This document shows, piece after piece, positions 4,925-5,153 of a stretch of 5,153 nucleotides of DNA. Position 1 is the stretch's first letter. Each line of letters opens with the position of its first letter. The position numbers and the translations under genes are program-made. The notes under the pieces were generated by a model, which was not told the origin of the DNA, made no database searches, and saw nothing but the letters and a program-made list of their open reading frames with translations. This DNA comes from Eubacteriales Family XIII. Incertae Sedis bacterium (lineage in GTDB: Bacteria > Bacillota > Clostridia > Peptostreptococcales > Anaerovoracaceae). Where the stretch lies: the NCBI GenBank assembly GCA_031287295.1, contig JAITTH010000009.1, positions 1 through 5,153 on the forward strand. Reading direction: 5' to 3'.

Positions 4925-5153
4925 CTATAACGCATAATTCTCCCAAAGCGGCAACGTGCGACCGATACCCTGTGCCTTTGCGTTTTCAAATACACGAAAT
5001 GCTTCTGACAAATCATGAATCCCCATACCGATTGGGTTGAAGAAAATTTTCTCCGTGTCGGACTCACGTCCTTTTAACTCGCCGGTAACCACTTTCCCAA
5101 GATTCCCGGTAATGGCCGATTCCTCAATAAAACCGTCGCGAACCGCACGCCAT
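4925..5153 (-). CDS. Ornithine cyclodeaminase/mu-crystallin family protein, C-terminal fragment
   Basis: Only the last 75 residues lie in the window; the start is beyond the right edge. The fragment reads ITGNLGKVVTGELKGRESD (14-32), then IFFNPIGMGIHDLSEAFRVF (36-55) and AKAQGIGRTLPLWE (58-71). The FNPIGMGIHDL stretch and GIG..L.LW ending are characteristic of the NAD-dependent ornithine cyclodeaminase/mu-crystallin superfamily, whose best-known member converts L-ornithine to L-proline with release of ammonia; others are alanine dehydrogenases, opine-type or ketimine reductases. Substrate residues are mostly in the missing part, so the exact reaction cannot be told. It ends in TTA TAG, 96 bases before the amt start, on the same strand, which suggests possible co-transcription. 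Confidence 0.88.
   Translation of the reverse strand, partial: WRAVRDGFIEESAITGNLGKVVTGELKGRESDTEKIFFNPIGMGIHDLSEAFRVFENAKAQGIGRTLPLWENYAL

Overview
The window looks like a chromosomal segment of a low-to-mid GC Firmicute, probably a clostridial-type anaerobe. The grounds are strong GGAGG-type ribosome sites, a lipobox-anchored solute-binding protein (so a single-membrane Gram-positive envelope), a short XRE regulator overlapping a small membrane protein, and protein sequences of clostridial flavour. This placement comes from reading the sequence, not from a database search. No mobile element, CRISPR array, rRNA or tRNA was seen.

Left part, minus strand (2689 down to 1): a metal-uptake operon of the zinc/manganese ABC type. 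Reading along the minus strand it runs: a small membrane protein with an extracytoplasmic His/Cys motif (2387-2689), a ZnuA-like binding lipoprotein (1265-2239), a ZnuC-like ATPase (557-1264) and a ZnuB-like permease (1-564, cut by the window edge). The last three are tightly coupled: the lipoprotein stop abuts the ATPase start, and ATPase and permease overlap by 8 bases. The 147-base gap between the small protein and the lipoprotein holds a 10+10 inverted repeat just downstream of a TTGACG box, and short direct repeats.

Middle part (2690-3589): a divergent regulatory region with a perfect 18-base palindrome separates the metal operon from a plus-strand pair, a 74-residue XRE repressor-like protein (2819-3043) and an overlapping four-helix membrane protein (3018-3458). 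A perfect 22-bp stem-loop (3468-3517) closes this unit and faces the convergent ammonium transporter gene.

Right part, minus strand: the C-terminal end of an ornithine cyclodeaminase/mu-crystallin family protein (4925-5153), a 15-bp hairpin (4863-4897), and a complete Amt-family ammonium transporter (3590-4828). The two genes may be one unit linking ammonia-releasing amino acid metabolism with ammonium transport.

The less ordinary elements are the His/Cys small protein leading the metal operon, the binding protein that lacks one usual metal-ligand histidine and has an acidic instead of a His-rich loop, the two strong intergenic palindromes, and substitutions at the Amt phenylalanine gate. 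No stretch over 300 bases lacks a gene.
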